From Lachnospira sp900551945 (lineage in GTDB: Bacteria; Bacillota; Clostridia; Lachnospirales; Lachnospiraceae): DNA of 64,000 nucleotides. The DNA lies in assembly GCA_048380335.1 (NCBI GenBank), contig DBFCCI010000005.1, forward strand, positions 1 to 64,000, given 5' to 3'. Under the pieces are notes generated by a model. The model was not told the DNA's origin. It made no database searches and worked only from the letters and a program-made list of their open reading frames with translations. Positions 1 to 8,506 of this stretch are shown one piece after another; positions within the stretch are counted from its first letter, which is position 1, and each line of letters begins with the position of its first letter. The translations under genes and the position numbers were made by a program.

Positions 1-161
1 GGTCTGTAGCTTATAGGAAAATTAATATAAATGGTCTTATAGTAGAGTATGTATGTAACAACTTAAGCTATAATATATAGTGGACAGAGAATATGTATTA
101 AGCTATAAGATGAACGCCCAACCGTAAGGGCAAGATGTAGTATTCTATGTTTTTCTACATT

Positions 162-1385
162 TTATTTTACGGTTAAAATGTTGTTTAAAATGTCTTTAAT
201 GTATTCTAAAATTTTATTTGGTGAATTGATAAATTCACTATTTGGCTCAAAAAAGGAATGAGTGTCGCTATAATTTTCTTTAAATGATGGTGATATTATA
301 TTATTGTACTGCATTAAGAAGCTTCCATTTTTGTATATATAGCAATTAGAAGCTTTTGCAGGCTGACGGTAATTTTTATCAATAAATGAAGCTACACTTT
401 TGTGCATAGCTTGGTCTTCTGATGGTATATAGTAATAATCTTTGTAGTTTGGATAAAAATATTTTAAATTCCCACTAAAAATAGGAGCTTTTATAGTGAT
501 TGTATTGTCTTGTATATTGATTAGAAATGGTTCTTTAATGTAATTTATTGGTGTAATAAGTTTACATGGTAAAGTTAGGGTAAATATAACTTCATAAGAT
601 AGATTACCATGATAGTCAATATAATCTGAAATTTTAGTATCTAATAAGTCATAATTATGGTTTATTATATTTAGATAATTTAGTATAGGAGATATATTAA
701 TTAGCCCTTCTATATCGTCGTGATTATGCAAAAGTAGTAGTTCAAGGAGTGTATTGTCTTTTGAAAGCACATAATTTTTATAATATTTTATAAGCTCACC
801 GCCAGAATATTTATCAGTGCGGTGGATTTTTAAAAATTCTTCAATTGATTTTTGTTTATAATTTTCAAGTCTAAGTAAAGCTTTTAAAGATTGTATAATG
901 CGAAAAATGTCAATGCTATTATTGATTAAGTCCTTTAAAGGTGAGTTAATATTTAATATATCACATCTTCCATTAATAAAAGGAATGTCAAATCTTTCTC
1001 CATTAAAAGATATAACATATTTGTAATTACTTATAAAAGCTAAAAAGTCTTTTAAAATGTCAGCTTCTTCATTAGGAGAAGTTGCAAACCACTGTGTATA
1101 CAACCATTGTGAATTATCACAAGAATTGTCTTTATTTTCTAAAGAAATGTTATTAATATCATTTTCGCAAAAAATATCATTGGTGATAGTTGACTTATTT
1201 TTAGAAGCGATGTCAGATAGATATGCTGCACCAATTAGATAGCACATAGAATTTTTATACGAAAAGCCTGTTGTTTCTATATCAAAGAAAATAAAATCGT
1301 TAATATTTTTAGAATAATTATTTAAAAGATAAGAAAAATCTTCTTTAAAATGTATATTTTTAAGTACGTTAGTAATTTTTTTCAT
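162..1385 (-). CDS. RNase H-fold exonuclease-like protein, YprB family
   Basis: A 407-residue protein with a DEDD-type exonuclease fold in its first half. The FFDIETTG block (acids near residues 35 and 37), an ISFNGERFDIPF block near 130 and a HNHDD block near 222 supply the expected metal-binding residues. This matches the RNase_H_2 domain of YprB-like proteins, which presumably act on nucleic acids; no substrate can be read from the sequence. The last 170 residues carry no motif I recognise. It is a single gene, divergent from the rnf operon, and its ATG follows a TGAGG ribosome site. Its length is close to that of the Bacillus homologue. Confidence 0.8.
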   Translation of the reverse strand: MKKITNVLKNIHFKEDFSYLLNNYSKNINDFIFFDIETTGFSYKNSMCYLIGAAYLSDIASKNKSTITNDIFCENDINNISLENKDNSCDNSQWLYTQWFATSPNEEADILKDFLAFISNYKYVISFNGERFDIPFINGRCDILNINSPLKDLINNSIDIFRIIQSLKALLRLENYKQKSIEEFLKIHRTDKYSGGELIKYYKNYVLSKDNTLLELLLLHNHDDIEGLINISPILNYLNIINHNYDLLDTKISDYIDYHGNLSYEVIFTLTLPCKLITPINYIKEPFLINIQDNTITIKAPIFSGNLKYFYPNYKDYYYIPSEDQAMHKSVASFIDKNYRQPAKASNCYIYKNGSFLMQYNNIISPSFKENYSDTHSFFEPNSEFINSPNKILEYIKDILNNILTVK

Positions 1386-1477
1386 AAAACCTCATTTCTA
1401 CATATTTTACATAAATTTTACAAATTGTCGTATTTGATGATATTTTGTGTTGAAAAATGACAAATGGTCAATTTAAG

Positions 1478-1534
1478 TTAAAAAAATGTCAAATTTTGTT
1501 AAAAAAGTATCAGAAAATGTTAAAAAACTATCAG
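1478..1534 (+). promoter_or_regulatory. Three direct repeats phased at 21 bp upstream of rnfC
   Basis: The block TTAAAAAA begins at 1478, 1499 and 1520, exactly 21 bp apart (two helical turns). The second and third copies extend to TGTTAAAAAA(G/C)TATCAG at 1497-1513 and 1518-1534; the first continues as TGTCA. A looser relative, TTGAAAAATGACA, begins at 1450. The second copy starts TTGTTAA, like a Rex half-site, but the partner half is poor. Phased direct repeats in the divergent gap before an electron-transport operon suggest an operator, though the regulator cannot be named from sequence. Confidence 0.4.
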
Positions 1535-1638
1535 TTTTTGTCTATTATATACTAATGTATACACAAAAAAAAGTAGATTTTCTTCGCTTAATGATATAAA
1601 ATATTAATTAGATAAAAAATTATAAGGAGAATTATGTC

Positions 1639-2955
1639 ATGGGAAAATCTACATTTAAAGGTGGAGTACATCCATATGATGGTAAGGAATTGTCGAAAGA
1701 TGTTCCAATCAAAGAACTATTCCCAGAGGGTGATATGGTATTTCCTCTCTCACAGCATATAGGAGCTCCAGCAGTTCCAGTTGTTGCAAAGGGAGACCAT
1801 GTATTAGCAGGTCAGCTAATAGCAGAGGCAGGCGGATTTATTTCTGCTAATATCCATTCATCTGTTTCAGGTACAGTTAAGGCGATTGAGCCAAGAACAC
1901 TTGCAACAGGCGGTAAGTGCAATTCAATTATCATCGAGAATGATGGAAAGTATGAAGAGGTCGAATATTTTCCAAAGAAGCTTGAAGAACTTTCAAGAGA
2001 AGAAATCAGAGAACGAGTTAAGGCAGCAGGCGTAGTAGGTATGGGAGGTGCTGGTTTCCCAACTAATGTAAAGCTTACACCAAAGAATCCAGAAGCAATA
2101 GATTATATTATTGTTAATGGTGCAGAATGTGAGCCTTATCTTACATCAGATTACAGAAGAATGTTAGAAGAATCTGATAAGCTCGTTTTAGGTCTTAAAG
2201 TTGCATTATCACTTTTTGACCACGCACATGGTATTATCGGTATTGAAGATAATAAGCCAGAAGCAATTGCAGCTATGCAAAAGGCAGTTGCAAATGAACC
2301 TAACATAGAAGTAAAAGAACTTGTGACTAAGTATCCACAGGGTGGAGAGCGTTCTTTAATCTATGCAACAACAGGAAGAAGTATCAATTCTTCAATGCTT
2401 CCTGCTGACGCAGGCTGTATAGTACAAAACGTTGATACAATTTATTCAATTTACAGAGCTGTTATTGAAGGTAAGCCATTAACAAGAAGAATTGTTACTG
2501 TAACAGGTGATGGAGTTAAAAATCCTGGAAACTTCAATGTATGGCTTGGTATGAATTACAGACAGCTTCTTGACGCAGCAGGCGGTCCTGTTGGTGAACC
2601 TGAAAAGTATATCTCAGGTGGTCCAATGATGGGATTTGCTATGTATAGTCTTGATGTTCCTGTAGTTAAGGGTAGCTCATCACTTCTTGTTATGAAGGAA
2701 GATATTGTGTCAAAAATTGAATCATCTGCTTGTATAAGATGTGGCAGATGTGGCGAGGGCTGTCCAAGTCATCTTCTTCCAGCAAAGCTTGCAGGCTTCG
2801 CTTCAAGAAATAACGAAGCAGGTTTCCTTAAGTTTGATGGTATGGAATGTGTTGAATGTGGTAGCTGTTCATTTGTCTGTCCAGCTAAGCGACCATTGAC
2901 ACAGCAGATTAAGTCAATGAGAAGAACAATTATGGCTAACAGAAGAAAGAAGTAG
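1639..2955 (+). CDS. rnfC: Rnf complex subunit RnfC
   Basis: Peripheral subunit of the membrane Rnf complex, which passes electrons from reduced ferredoxin to NAD+ and pumps Na+ or H+. The 438-residue protein has the GMGGAGFPTNVK block near residue 137 for FMN/NADH binding. Near the C-terminus are two 4Fe-4S motifs, CIRCGRCGEGCP and CVECGSCSFVCP, each followed by a distant Pro. It is first in a C-D-G-E-A-B operon, the usual clostridial order. The ATG follows AAGGAG about ten bases upstream. Phased repeats upstream may control the operon. Confidence 0.96.
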   Translation: MGKSTFKGGVHPYDGKELSKDVPIKELFPEGDMVFPLSQHIGAPAVPVVAKGDHVLAGQLIAEAGGFISANIHSSVSGTVKAIEPRTLATGGKCNSIIIENDGKYEEVEYFPKKLEELSREEIRERVKAAGVVGMGGAGFPTNVKLTPKNPEAIDYIIVNGAECEPYLTSDYRRMLEESDKLVLGLKVALSLFDHAHGIIGIEDNKPEAIAAMQKAVANEPNIEVKELVTKYPQGGERSLIYATTGRSINSSMLPADAGCIVQNVDTIYSIYRAVIEGKPLTRRIVTVTGDGVKNPGNFNVWLGMNYRQLLDAAGGPVGEPEKYISGGPMMGFAMYSLDVPVVKGSSSLLVMKEDIVSKIESSACIRCGRCGEGCPSHLLPAKLAGFASRNNEAGFLKFDGMECVECGSCSFVCPAKRPLTQQIKSMRRTIMANRRKK

Positions 2956-2959
2956 AAAG

Positions 2960-3931
2960 GTGGACAAATCAGTGAGTGATTTATTTAACGTATCGACAAA
3001 TCCTCATGTACGAAGCAAGGATACGACGCAGACAATAATGAGAGATGTTCTTATTGCTCTAGCGCCTGCTAGTATATTTGGTGTTTATAACTTTGGGCTT
3101 GATGCGCTTATAAGAATTGTAGTAGGTATTGCAGCTTGTATGGCGTTTGAAGCTCTTTATCAGTATCTAATGCACAAAAAGATTACTGTAATGGACTTAA
3201 GTGCAGCCGTTACAGGACTTTTAATAGCCCTTAATGTTCCTCCAACATTAAATATTGGATTTGAAATTATTGGCTGTGCATTTGCAATTATTATTGTTAA
3301 GCAGTTATTTGGTGGTTTAGGTCAGAACTTTATGAACCCTGCTCTTGCAGCAAGATGTTTCCTTCTTATTGCATTTACAGGTCCAATGACAAAGTTCGTT
3401 TATGATGGTGTATCAGGAGCAACTCCTCTTGCAATCTTAAAGCCAGGTGGAGAAGCAGAAGGTACAGTAAGTCTTATGGATATGTTTATTGGTAAAACAG
3501 GTGGTGTTATTGGTGAAACATCAGTAATTTGCCTTTTAATAGGTGCTATATACCTTGTTTTCCGTAAGGTTATTTCTTTAAGAATACCTGTAACTTATGT
3601 TGCTACATTTGCAGTACTTATATTCCTTTTTGCACCAGGTCATCAGTTTGATGTTACATATTTAGCTGAACAGATTTGTGGTGGTGGTCTTATATTAGGT
3701 GCTTTCTTTATGGCAACTGATTATGTAACTTCACCAATTACACCTAATGGTAAGATTGTATTCGGTGTTGTTTTAGGTTTACTTACATTTATATTCAGAA
3801 TGTTTGGTGGTTCAGCAGAAGGTGTTTCTTATGCAATTATCTTCTCAAATCTTTTAGTACCACTTATTGAAATGGTAACAGTTCCAAAGTCATTTGGTAA
3901 GAAGAAACCAGAAAAGGAGGCTGCAAAATAA
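2960..3931 (+). CDS. rnfD: Rnf complex subunit RnfD
   Basis: Integral membrane subunit of the Rnf ion pump, 323 residues with about eight or nine hydrophobic segments. The SGATPLAI motif near residue 152 is the known site where FMN is joined to a threonine by a phosphoester bond. The gene starts at GTG four bases after the rnfC stop. Its nearest purine-rich ribosome site (AGAAAGG) abuts the start, so translation is probably coupled to rnfC. The stop codon overlaps the rnfG ATG by one base. Confidence 0.95.
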   Translation: MDKSVSDLFNVSTNPHVRSKDTTQTIMRDVLIALAPASIFGVYNFGLDALIRIVVGIAACMAFEALYQYLMHKKITVMDLSAAVTGLLIALNVPPTLNIGFEIIGCAFAIIIVKQLFGGLGQNFMNPALAARCFLLIAFTGPMTKFVYDGVSGATPLAILKPGGEAEGTVSLMDMFIGKTGGVIGETSVICLLIGAIYLVFRKVISLRIPVTYVATFAVLIFLFAPGHQFDVTYLAEQICGGGLILGAFFMATDYVTSPITPNGKIVFGVVLGLLTFIFRMFGGSAEGVSYAIIFSNLLVPLIEMVTVPKSFGKKKPEKEAAK

Positions 3932-4581
3932 TGAACAAAATTATTAAAGACGCATGTATATTATTTGCGATTACACTTGTAGCCGGAGTTTTACTTGGTG
4001 CTGTTTATGATATTACTAAAGCACCAATAGCTAATCAGAATGAAAAAGCTAAACAAGAAGCTTACAAAGCAGTTATGGCTGATGCTGAAAGCTTTGAAGA
4101 AATTGACGGATTTAGTGTAGAAGATGGAGCAACAGCTTATTTAGCAAAGGGTGATGAAGATTATTCAGCCGATGAAATAACAGAAGTTGTTGCTGGTATT
4201 AAGAACAACAAGATAGTAGGTTTTGTTGTTACAGTTGTAGCTGGTGATGGTTACGGCGGAGATATTAAGTTCTCAGTTGGTGTTAAGGCTGATGGTACAT
4301 ATTCAGGTACATCAATCCTTTCTATCAGCGAAACTGCTGGTCTTGGTATGAGAGCTAAGACAGACCCAACATTTCTTGGTCAGTTAGAAGGCAAGAACGT
4401 AAGTAAGTTCAATGTTGTAAAAGATGGAACAGGTTCATCAGCAGATGATAAGGTTGACGCAATCGGTGGTTCAACAGTTACATCTAAGGCAGTTATCAAG
4501 GGTGTTAATGCAGCTTTAACTGTATACAATGGACTTGTTTCTGAAAATGTAAAAACAGTAGGAGGTGCTACAATTGAATAA
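3931..4581 (+). CDS. rnfG: Rnf complex subunit RnfG
   Basis: FMN-binding subunit of the Rnf complex, 216 residues. One N-terminal membrane anchor (about residues 8-28) is followed by a periplasm-side FMN_bind domain with the ISETAGLGMRAK block and the flavinylation motif DAIGGSTVTSKAV near the C-terminus, where FMN is attached to a threonine in this family. The ATG overlaps the rnfD stop by one base. The end of the gene carries the GGAGG ribosome site for rnfE. Confidence 0.95.
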   Translation: MNKIIKDACILFAITLVAGVLLGAVYDITKAPIANQNEKAKQEAYKAVMADAESFEEIDGFSVEDGATAYLAKGDEDYSADEITEVVAGIKNNKIVGFVVTVVAGDGYGGDIKFSVGVKADGTYSGTSILSISETAGLGMRAKTDPTFLGQLEGKNVSKFNVVKDGTGSSADDKVDAIGGSTVTSKAVIKGVNAALTVYNGLVSENVKTVGGATIE

Positions 4582-5239
4582 ATGTGCTGAAAGACTTTAT
4601 AATGGTTTAATCAAAGAAAATCCTACATTTGTTTTAACACTTGGTATGTGTCCAACACTTGCTGTTACAACATCAGCAATTAATGGTATAGGTATGGGAC
4701 TTTCTTCAACAGTAGTATTAGTGATGTCTAACCTTATGATATCATTACTTAGAAAAGTTATTCCAGATGGTGTAAGAATGCCAGCGTTCATCGTTATCGT
4801 TGCTTCATTCGTTACAATGGTACAGTTCCTTATGCAGGGCTACCTTCCATCACTTTATGATTCACTCGGAATTTATATTCCACTTATCGTTGTTAATTGT
4901 ATTATTCTTGGTCGTGCTGAGTCTTATGCTTCTAAGAACCCAGTTATTCCATCAGCATTTGATGGTCTTGGTATGGGTCTTGGCTTCACATGTGCGATTA
5001 CAATTCTTGGTGCTGTAAGAGAACTTCTTGGTGCAGGTACAATCCTTTCAACAGGAAGCTCAGCATTAGTTGATTTCTCTACAATGGGATATACTCCAGC
5101 AAGTATATTTATTCTTGCTCCTGGAGCATTCTTTGTTCTTGCAATGTGTATTGCTGTTATGAACAGAATTAAGAGAAAAAATGGTATGAAGCAGGCAGAA
5201 GTTCCTGATTATATCGGAGATGACGAAAAAGATGCTTAA
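4574..5239 (+). CDS. rnfE: Rnf complex subunit RnfE
   Basis: Integral membrane subunit of the Rnf complex, about 221 residues and six hydrophobic segments, a paralogue of RnfA (both carry the LGMCPTLAV / LGLCPFLGV type motif). I place the start at TTG 4574 because GGAGG at 4561-4565 sits eight bases before it. A GTG at 4565 lies inside that ribosome site and is less likely. The reading frame overlaps the end of rnfG by eight bases, so the two are translationally coupled. Confidence 0.93.
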   Translation: MNKCAERLYNGLIKENPTFVLTLGMCPTLAVTTSAINGIGMGLSSTVVLVMSNLMISLLRKVIPDGVRMPAFIVIVASFVTMVQFLMQGYLPSLYDSLGIYIPLIVVNCIILGRAESYASKNPVIPSAFDGLGMGLGFTCAITILGAVRELLGAGTILSTGSSALVDFSTMGYTPASIFILAPGAFFVLAMCIAVMNRIKRKNGMKQAEVPDYIGDDEKDA

Positions 5240-5310
5240 ACATAGATTATTCTGTGTTGTAGCAAAAGCTTAATATTTTATGCGTATTAATACGCAGGAA
5301 TGGAGATATA

Positions 5311-5883
5311 ATGAGTTTATTAATTATAGCGATTAGTGCTGCATTGGTAAACAATGTAGTTTTAAGTCAGTTCCTCGGTCTGTGTCCTTTCCTTGGTGTA
5401 TCTAAGAAGATTAACACAGCAGCCGGTATGGGTGGAGCTGTTATCGGTGTTCTTACAATAGCATCTGCGCTTTGTAGTCTTATATATGACTTTATTTTAA
5501 CACCGCTTGATTTAACATACTTAAATACAATCGTATTTATCCTTGTAATTGCTTCATTAGTTCAGTTTGTTGAAATGTTCTTAAAGAAGACATCACCAGC
5601 TCTTTATGAGTCACTTGGTGTATACCTTCCACTTATTACAACTAACTGTGCTGTTCTTGGTGTTGCTCTTACAAATGTTCAGAATGGTTACAACTTTATT
5701 GAATCAGTTGTATGTGGTTTTGGTACAGCAATTGGTTTCACTATAGCCATTGTTATTATGGCAGGTATTCGTGAAAGAATTGAATTTAACGATGTTCCAG
5801 AAAGTTTCCAGGGAATGCCATTAGTTCTTCTTACAGCAGGACTTATGTCAATTGCATTCTTCGGTTTCTCAGGAATACTTTAA
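5311..5883 (+). CDS. rnfA: Rnf complex subunit RnfA
   Basis: Integral membrane subunit of the Rnf complex, 190 residues with six hydrophobic segments. RnfA and RnfE form the pseudo-symmetric membrane core, thought to hold a 2Fe-2S cluster from conserved cysteines; LGLCPFLGV near residue 26 and TTNCAVLGV near 110 carry those cysteines. A 71-bp gap separates it from rnfE, and GGAG precedes the ATG. The rnfB gene follows after 18 bases. Confidence 0.95.
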   Translation: MSLLIIAISAALVNNVVLSQFLGLCPFLGVSKKINTAAGMGGAVIGVLTIASALCSLIYDFILTPLDLTYLNTIVFILVIASLVQFVEMFLKKTSPALYESLGVYLPLITTNCAVLGVALTNVQNGYNFIESVVCGFGTAIGFTIAIVIMAGIRERIEFNDVPESFQGMPLVLLTAGLMSIAFFGFSGIL

Positions 5884-5901
5884 GAGAGAGGAGAGCATAA
5901 A

Positions 5902-6702
5902 ATGACAGGTATTATTATTGCGGCAGTAGTTGTTGGTTGCGTAGGTCTTGTACTCGGACTCTTTCTTGGTTTCATGGGTAAGAAGTTTGCAGTAGAGGTT
6001 GACCAGAAGGAAATCGATGTTAGAGCAGAACTTCCAGGTAACAACTGTGGTGGTTGTGGATATGCTGGTTGTGACGCACTTGCTAAGGCAATTGCAGCAG
6101 GGGAAGCAGAAGTAAATGCTTGTCCTGTTGGAGGAGAAAAAGCCGCTGCTAAGATTGCAGCTATTATGGGTGCAGAAGTTGGCGACAGTGTAAGAATGAC
6201 AGCATTTGTTAAATGTTCTGGTGACTGTAACAGTGCTAAAGAAAATTATAAGTACTCAGGTGTTGAAGAATGTACAGTAATGCCATTTGCACCAAATGGT
6301 GGTTCTAAGGCTTGTACATACGGTTGTATGGGTTATGGTTCATGTGTTAAGGCATGTCCATTTGATGCAATCCATGTAAAAGATGGTATTGCAGTTGTTG
6401 ATAAGGAAAAGTGTAAGGCTTGTGGTAAGTGTGTTGCTACTTGTCCAAGACACCTTATTGAACTTATTCCATACAAGGCTAAGTATGCCGTAACTTGTGC
6501 TTCTAAGGATAAGGGTAAAGATGTAATGGCAGCTTGTTCAGTTGGTTGTATCGGTTGTATGCTTTGTACAAAGCAATGTAAGTTTGATGCTATCACAGTT
6601 GAGAATAATATTGCACACATTGATTATGACAAGTGTGTTGGCTGTGGATTATGTGCTTCTAAGTGTCCAAAGAAGATTATTCATTTACAACAGAATAAGT
6701 AA
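5902..6702 (+). CDS. rnfB: Rnf complex subunit RnfB, ferredoxin-type electron entry
   Basis: Electron-entry subunit of the Rnf complex, 266 residues. A single N-terminal membrane anchor (residues 3-25) is followed by the Fe-S block NNCGGCGYAGCDALA with a downstream ACPVGG. Then come several 4Fe-4S motifs: CMGYGSCVKACP, CKACGKCVATCP, CIGCMLCTKQCK and CVGCGLCASKCP. The polyferredoxin tail is typical of clostridial RnfB, which is longer than the proteobacterial form. It is the last gene of the operon and is followed by a strong terminator. Confidence 0.96.
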   Translation: MTGIIIAAVVVGCVGLVLGLFLGFMGKKFAVEVDQKEIDVRAELPGNNCGGCGYAGCDALAKAIAAGEAEVNACPVGGEKAAAKIAAIMGAEVGDSVRMTAFVKCSGDCNSAKENYKYSGVEECTVMPFAPNGGSKACTYGCMGYGSCVKACPFDAIHVKDGIAVVDKEKCKACGKCVATCPRHLIELIPYKAKYAVTCASKDKGKDVMAACSVGCIGCMLCTKQCKFDAITVENNIAHIDYDKCVGCGLCASKCPKKIIHLQQNK

Positions 6703-6728
6703 TAATTGAATAAGATAATTTAGTTTTT

Positions 6729-6771
6729 AAAGAGATTGATGTGTTGTGATTATCATATCAATCTCTTTTTT
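6729..6771 (+). terminator. Rho-independent terminator of the rnf operon
   Basis: AAAGAGATTGAT pairs with ATCAATCTCTTT across a 16-base loop and runs into a T-tract. It lies 26 bases after the rnfB stop. Confidence 0.88.
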
Positions 6772-6791
6772 GTATATATTTTGGTTGTGGT

Positions 6792-6944
6792 GATAGCAGG
6801 AGTATATAAGTAAACACACACCAGTAAAAGTACAACCACCTATATTTGTATGCTTTCATCGAACAAGGGTGTTCGATGTAGACACACAAATATAGATGAT
6901 TGTTCTTTTAATGGTGCATTTATTGCATATATACTCCTGCTATC
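6792..6944 (+). repeat. Long-hairpin intergenic element, copy 1 of 4
   Basis: A 153-nt near-palindrome. The outer arms GATAGCAGGAGTATATA (6792-6808) and its exact complement (6928-6944) form 17 perfect pairs. Inside, CACACCA faces TGGTG, AAAAGTACAACC faces a GTTCTTTT arm, and the tip is TCGAACA-AGGG-TGTTCGA. It begins 21 bases after the rnf terminator. It shares fixed internal sequence with the copies at 10024, 35465 and 52077 but not fixed arms. Confidence 0.85.
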
Positions 6945-7258
6945 TTTACGGTAGGTTGTTTCATAATATATAAATATTATTATTTTATTGTTATAGGTAG
7001 TAATGTTTACAAATATTGCTTATATTTTTGATATCTTACAGGTAGGTTGTATTGGTATTATTAAGTAAGAAATTAATTTTATTGTGGGAAGTGATAAGGG
7101 GAAATTTGCTTTAATTGAGTGGGGATAGTGTTATAGCTAGGTGATGAAGTGGATTGTTATGTTGGTATGATTAGAAAATATGAAAACTCATGTATTGAAA
7201 AAAGTTAGGGAAGTATTTATAATATGTGGGGAGTAAAAAGTTTAGAATGGAGAATCAA
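6945..7258 (+). other. C-depleted intergenic tract after hairpin copy 1
   Basis: No convincing gene. From about 7083 to 7250 the plus strand has only a handful of C residues against dozens of G, with runs such as GTGGGGAG and AAGGGGAAA. The same type of tract follows hairpin copies 3 and 4. It may be an untranslated leader of the NusG-II gene. Confidence 0.5.
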
Positions 7259-7669
7259 ATGAATACAGAACTAAGTAATGTTAAGAAGAAAAAAAGGGAT
7301 ATTATTTTTATTGGGGTGCTTTTAGTAGTGGCATTGATAGCATTTTTTGTAGTAGATAAATTTATTAAAAAAGATGGAAATAAAGTTGTTATTAAGGTTG
7401 ACGGGGAGATTGTTAAAATTGTTAATCTGACAGACACAAATAATATTATTGTTAATGGATATGATGGTGGAACTAATACTGTTGTAATTGAAAATGGAAC
7501 TGTGTATATGACAGAAGCTGACTGCCCTGATAAGATTTGTGTTAATACGGGAAAGATAAGTAAGATTGGAGAAACTATTGTTTGTCTGCCACATAGAGTA
7601 GTGGTGGAAATTCAAGGGGAAGTATCTCAAAGTGATAGTGATGATAGTATAGACTCTGTAGTCAAATAA
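7259..7669 (+). CDS. NusG domain II-containing membrane-anchored protein
   Basis: About 136 residues: a short basic N-terminus, one membrane segment (about residues 15-33) and an exported NusG_II-type beta domain with the cysteine pair MTEADCPDKICVNTGK followed by IVCLPHRVVVEIQG. The family is often found beside Gx-type membrane proteins and FMN-linked electron transport, as here after rnf; its role is not established. I choose the ATG at 7259 because GGAGA lies seven bases before it. An upstream GTG at 7226 would add 11 residues with no ribosome site. Confidence 0.82.
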   Translation: MNTELSNVKKKKRDIIFIGVLLVVALIAFFVVDKFIKKDGNKVVIKVDGEIVKIVNLTDTNNIIVNGYDGGTNTVVIENGTVYMTEADCPDKICVNTGKISKIGETIVCLPHRVVVEIQGEVSQSDSDDSIDSVVK

Positions 7670-7812
7670 TAGTAAATAAATACATATTCTCGCAACTGGA
7701 TATCAAGAACTGTGGTGTTATCGTTAAGTAATGGTGGGATTGTGAGTATAGGCTTAGATTATTGGAAATATGTAATAAATTTTTTGAAAATAAGAAAGGG
7801 TATTGATAAAAA

Positions 7813-8310
7813 ATGAAGCAAGAAAGAACAAGAAAGATAGCTATGTGCGGTGTGCTTACTACGTTGGCTATGATATTTAGTTATATAGAGAGTATTATTC
7901 CTATACCTATTCCAGTGCCTGGGATTAAGTTAGGAGTAGCTAATATTGCTATTGTTAGTGTTTTGTATATTGTGGGGGCAAAAGAAGCATTTGTAGTTGA
8001 TGTTTTAAGAATAACACTTACAGCTTTGTTGTTTGGTAATCTTAATTCTTTTTTATTTAGTATGTTTGGTGGGGTATTAAGTATTGTAGTTATGATAATT
8101 TTAAAAAAAATGAGGTGGCTTTCTGAGATTGGAGTTAGTGTAGCAGGTGGTGTTACACATAACATAGGTCAGATTGTTGCAGCTATATGGATTATGGGAA
8201 GTAGTGCTATCGCATTGTATTTGCCTGTGCTGTTGATATCTGGCGTTATTACAGGAATTGTAATAGGTATAGTAGCAGGAATGGTTATGAAAAGAGTGAG
8301 AGTGGTGTAG
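7813..8310 (+). CDS. Gx transporter family protein (heptaprenyl diphosphate synthase component I-like)
   Basis: A 165-residue membrane protein with about five hydrophobic segments, of the family annotated as heptaprenyl diphosphate synthase component I or Gx transporter. The IPIPIPVPGIKLGVANIA stretch near residue 30 resembles the substrate-binding loop of ECF-type S components, so a small-molecule carrier is more likely than an enzyme subunit (inference). It follows the NusG-II gene, its usual partner. GAAAGGG lies 12 bases before the ATG. Confidence 0.78.
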   Translation: MKQERTRKIAMCGVLTTLAMIFSYIESIIPIPIPVPGIKLGVANIAIVSVLYIVGAKEAFVVDVLRITLTALLFGNLNSFLFSMFGGVLSIVVMIILKKMRWLSEIGVSVAGGVTHNIGQIVAAIWIMGSSAIALYLPVLLISGVITGIVIGIVAGMVMKRVRVV

Positions 8311-8463
8311 AGTGTTGTACATAATTTCAAAATATAAGAAATTGAATTGCCATAAAAGAATTGTAAATAGGAATATATATTTGTTTTGTGTTTGAATTAG
8401 TTGTAATATAGTGTTTTGATATAATAATAAGTTTTTTAAGAGTATAAGTAAGAGTTCAATATT

Positions 8464-8501
8464 AAAGGCGGTTACAATAGAAAATGCAACCGCCTTTTTT
8501 T
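8464..8501. terminator. Bidirectional terminator between convergent genes
   Basis: AAAGGCGGTT pairs with AACCGCCTTT, with A- and T-runs at both ends. It lies between the Gx-type gene (plus) and the glycosyltransferase (minus), five bases from the latter's stop, and can end both transcripts. Confidence 0.88.
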
Positions 8502-8506
8502 AAGAC

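Noticed and set aside
1..161. Possible terminator or small RNA at the left edge
   Set aside because: GCCC/GGGC pairing and TTAAGCTATAA repeats are visible, but there is no T-run or consistent structure, and the region is cut by the window edge.
1057..1242. Plus-strand open frame of 61 codons inside the YprB-like gene
   Set aside because: It is an antisense shadow with no ribosome site, fully inside a well-supported gene.
6792..6944. Hairpin elements as ordinary MITEs
   Set aside because: Terminal arms are not fixed between copies, and no target-site duplications were found. Arms covary instead.
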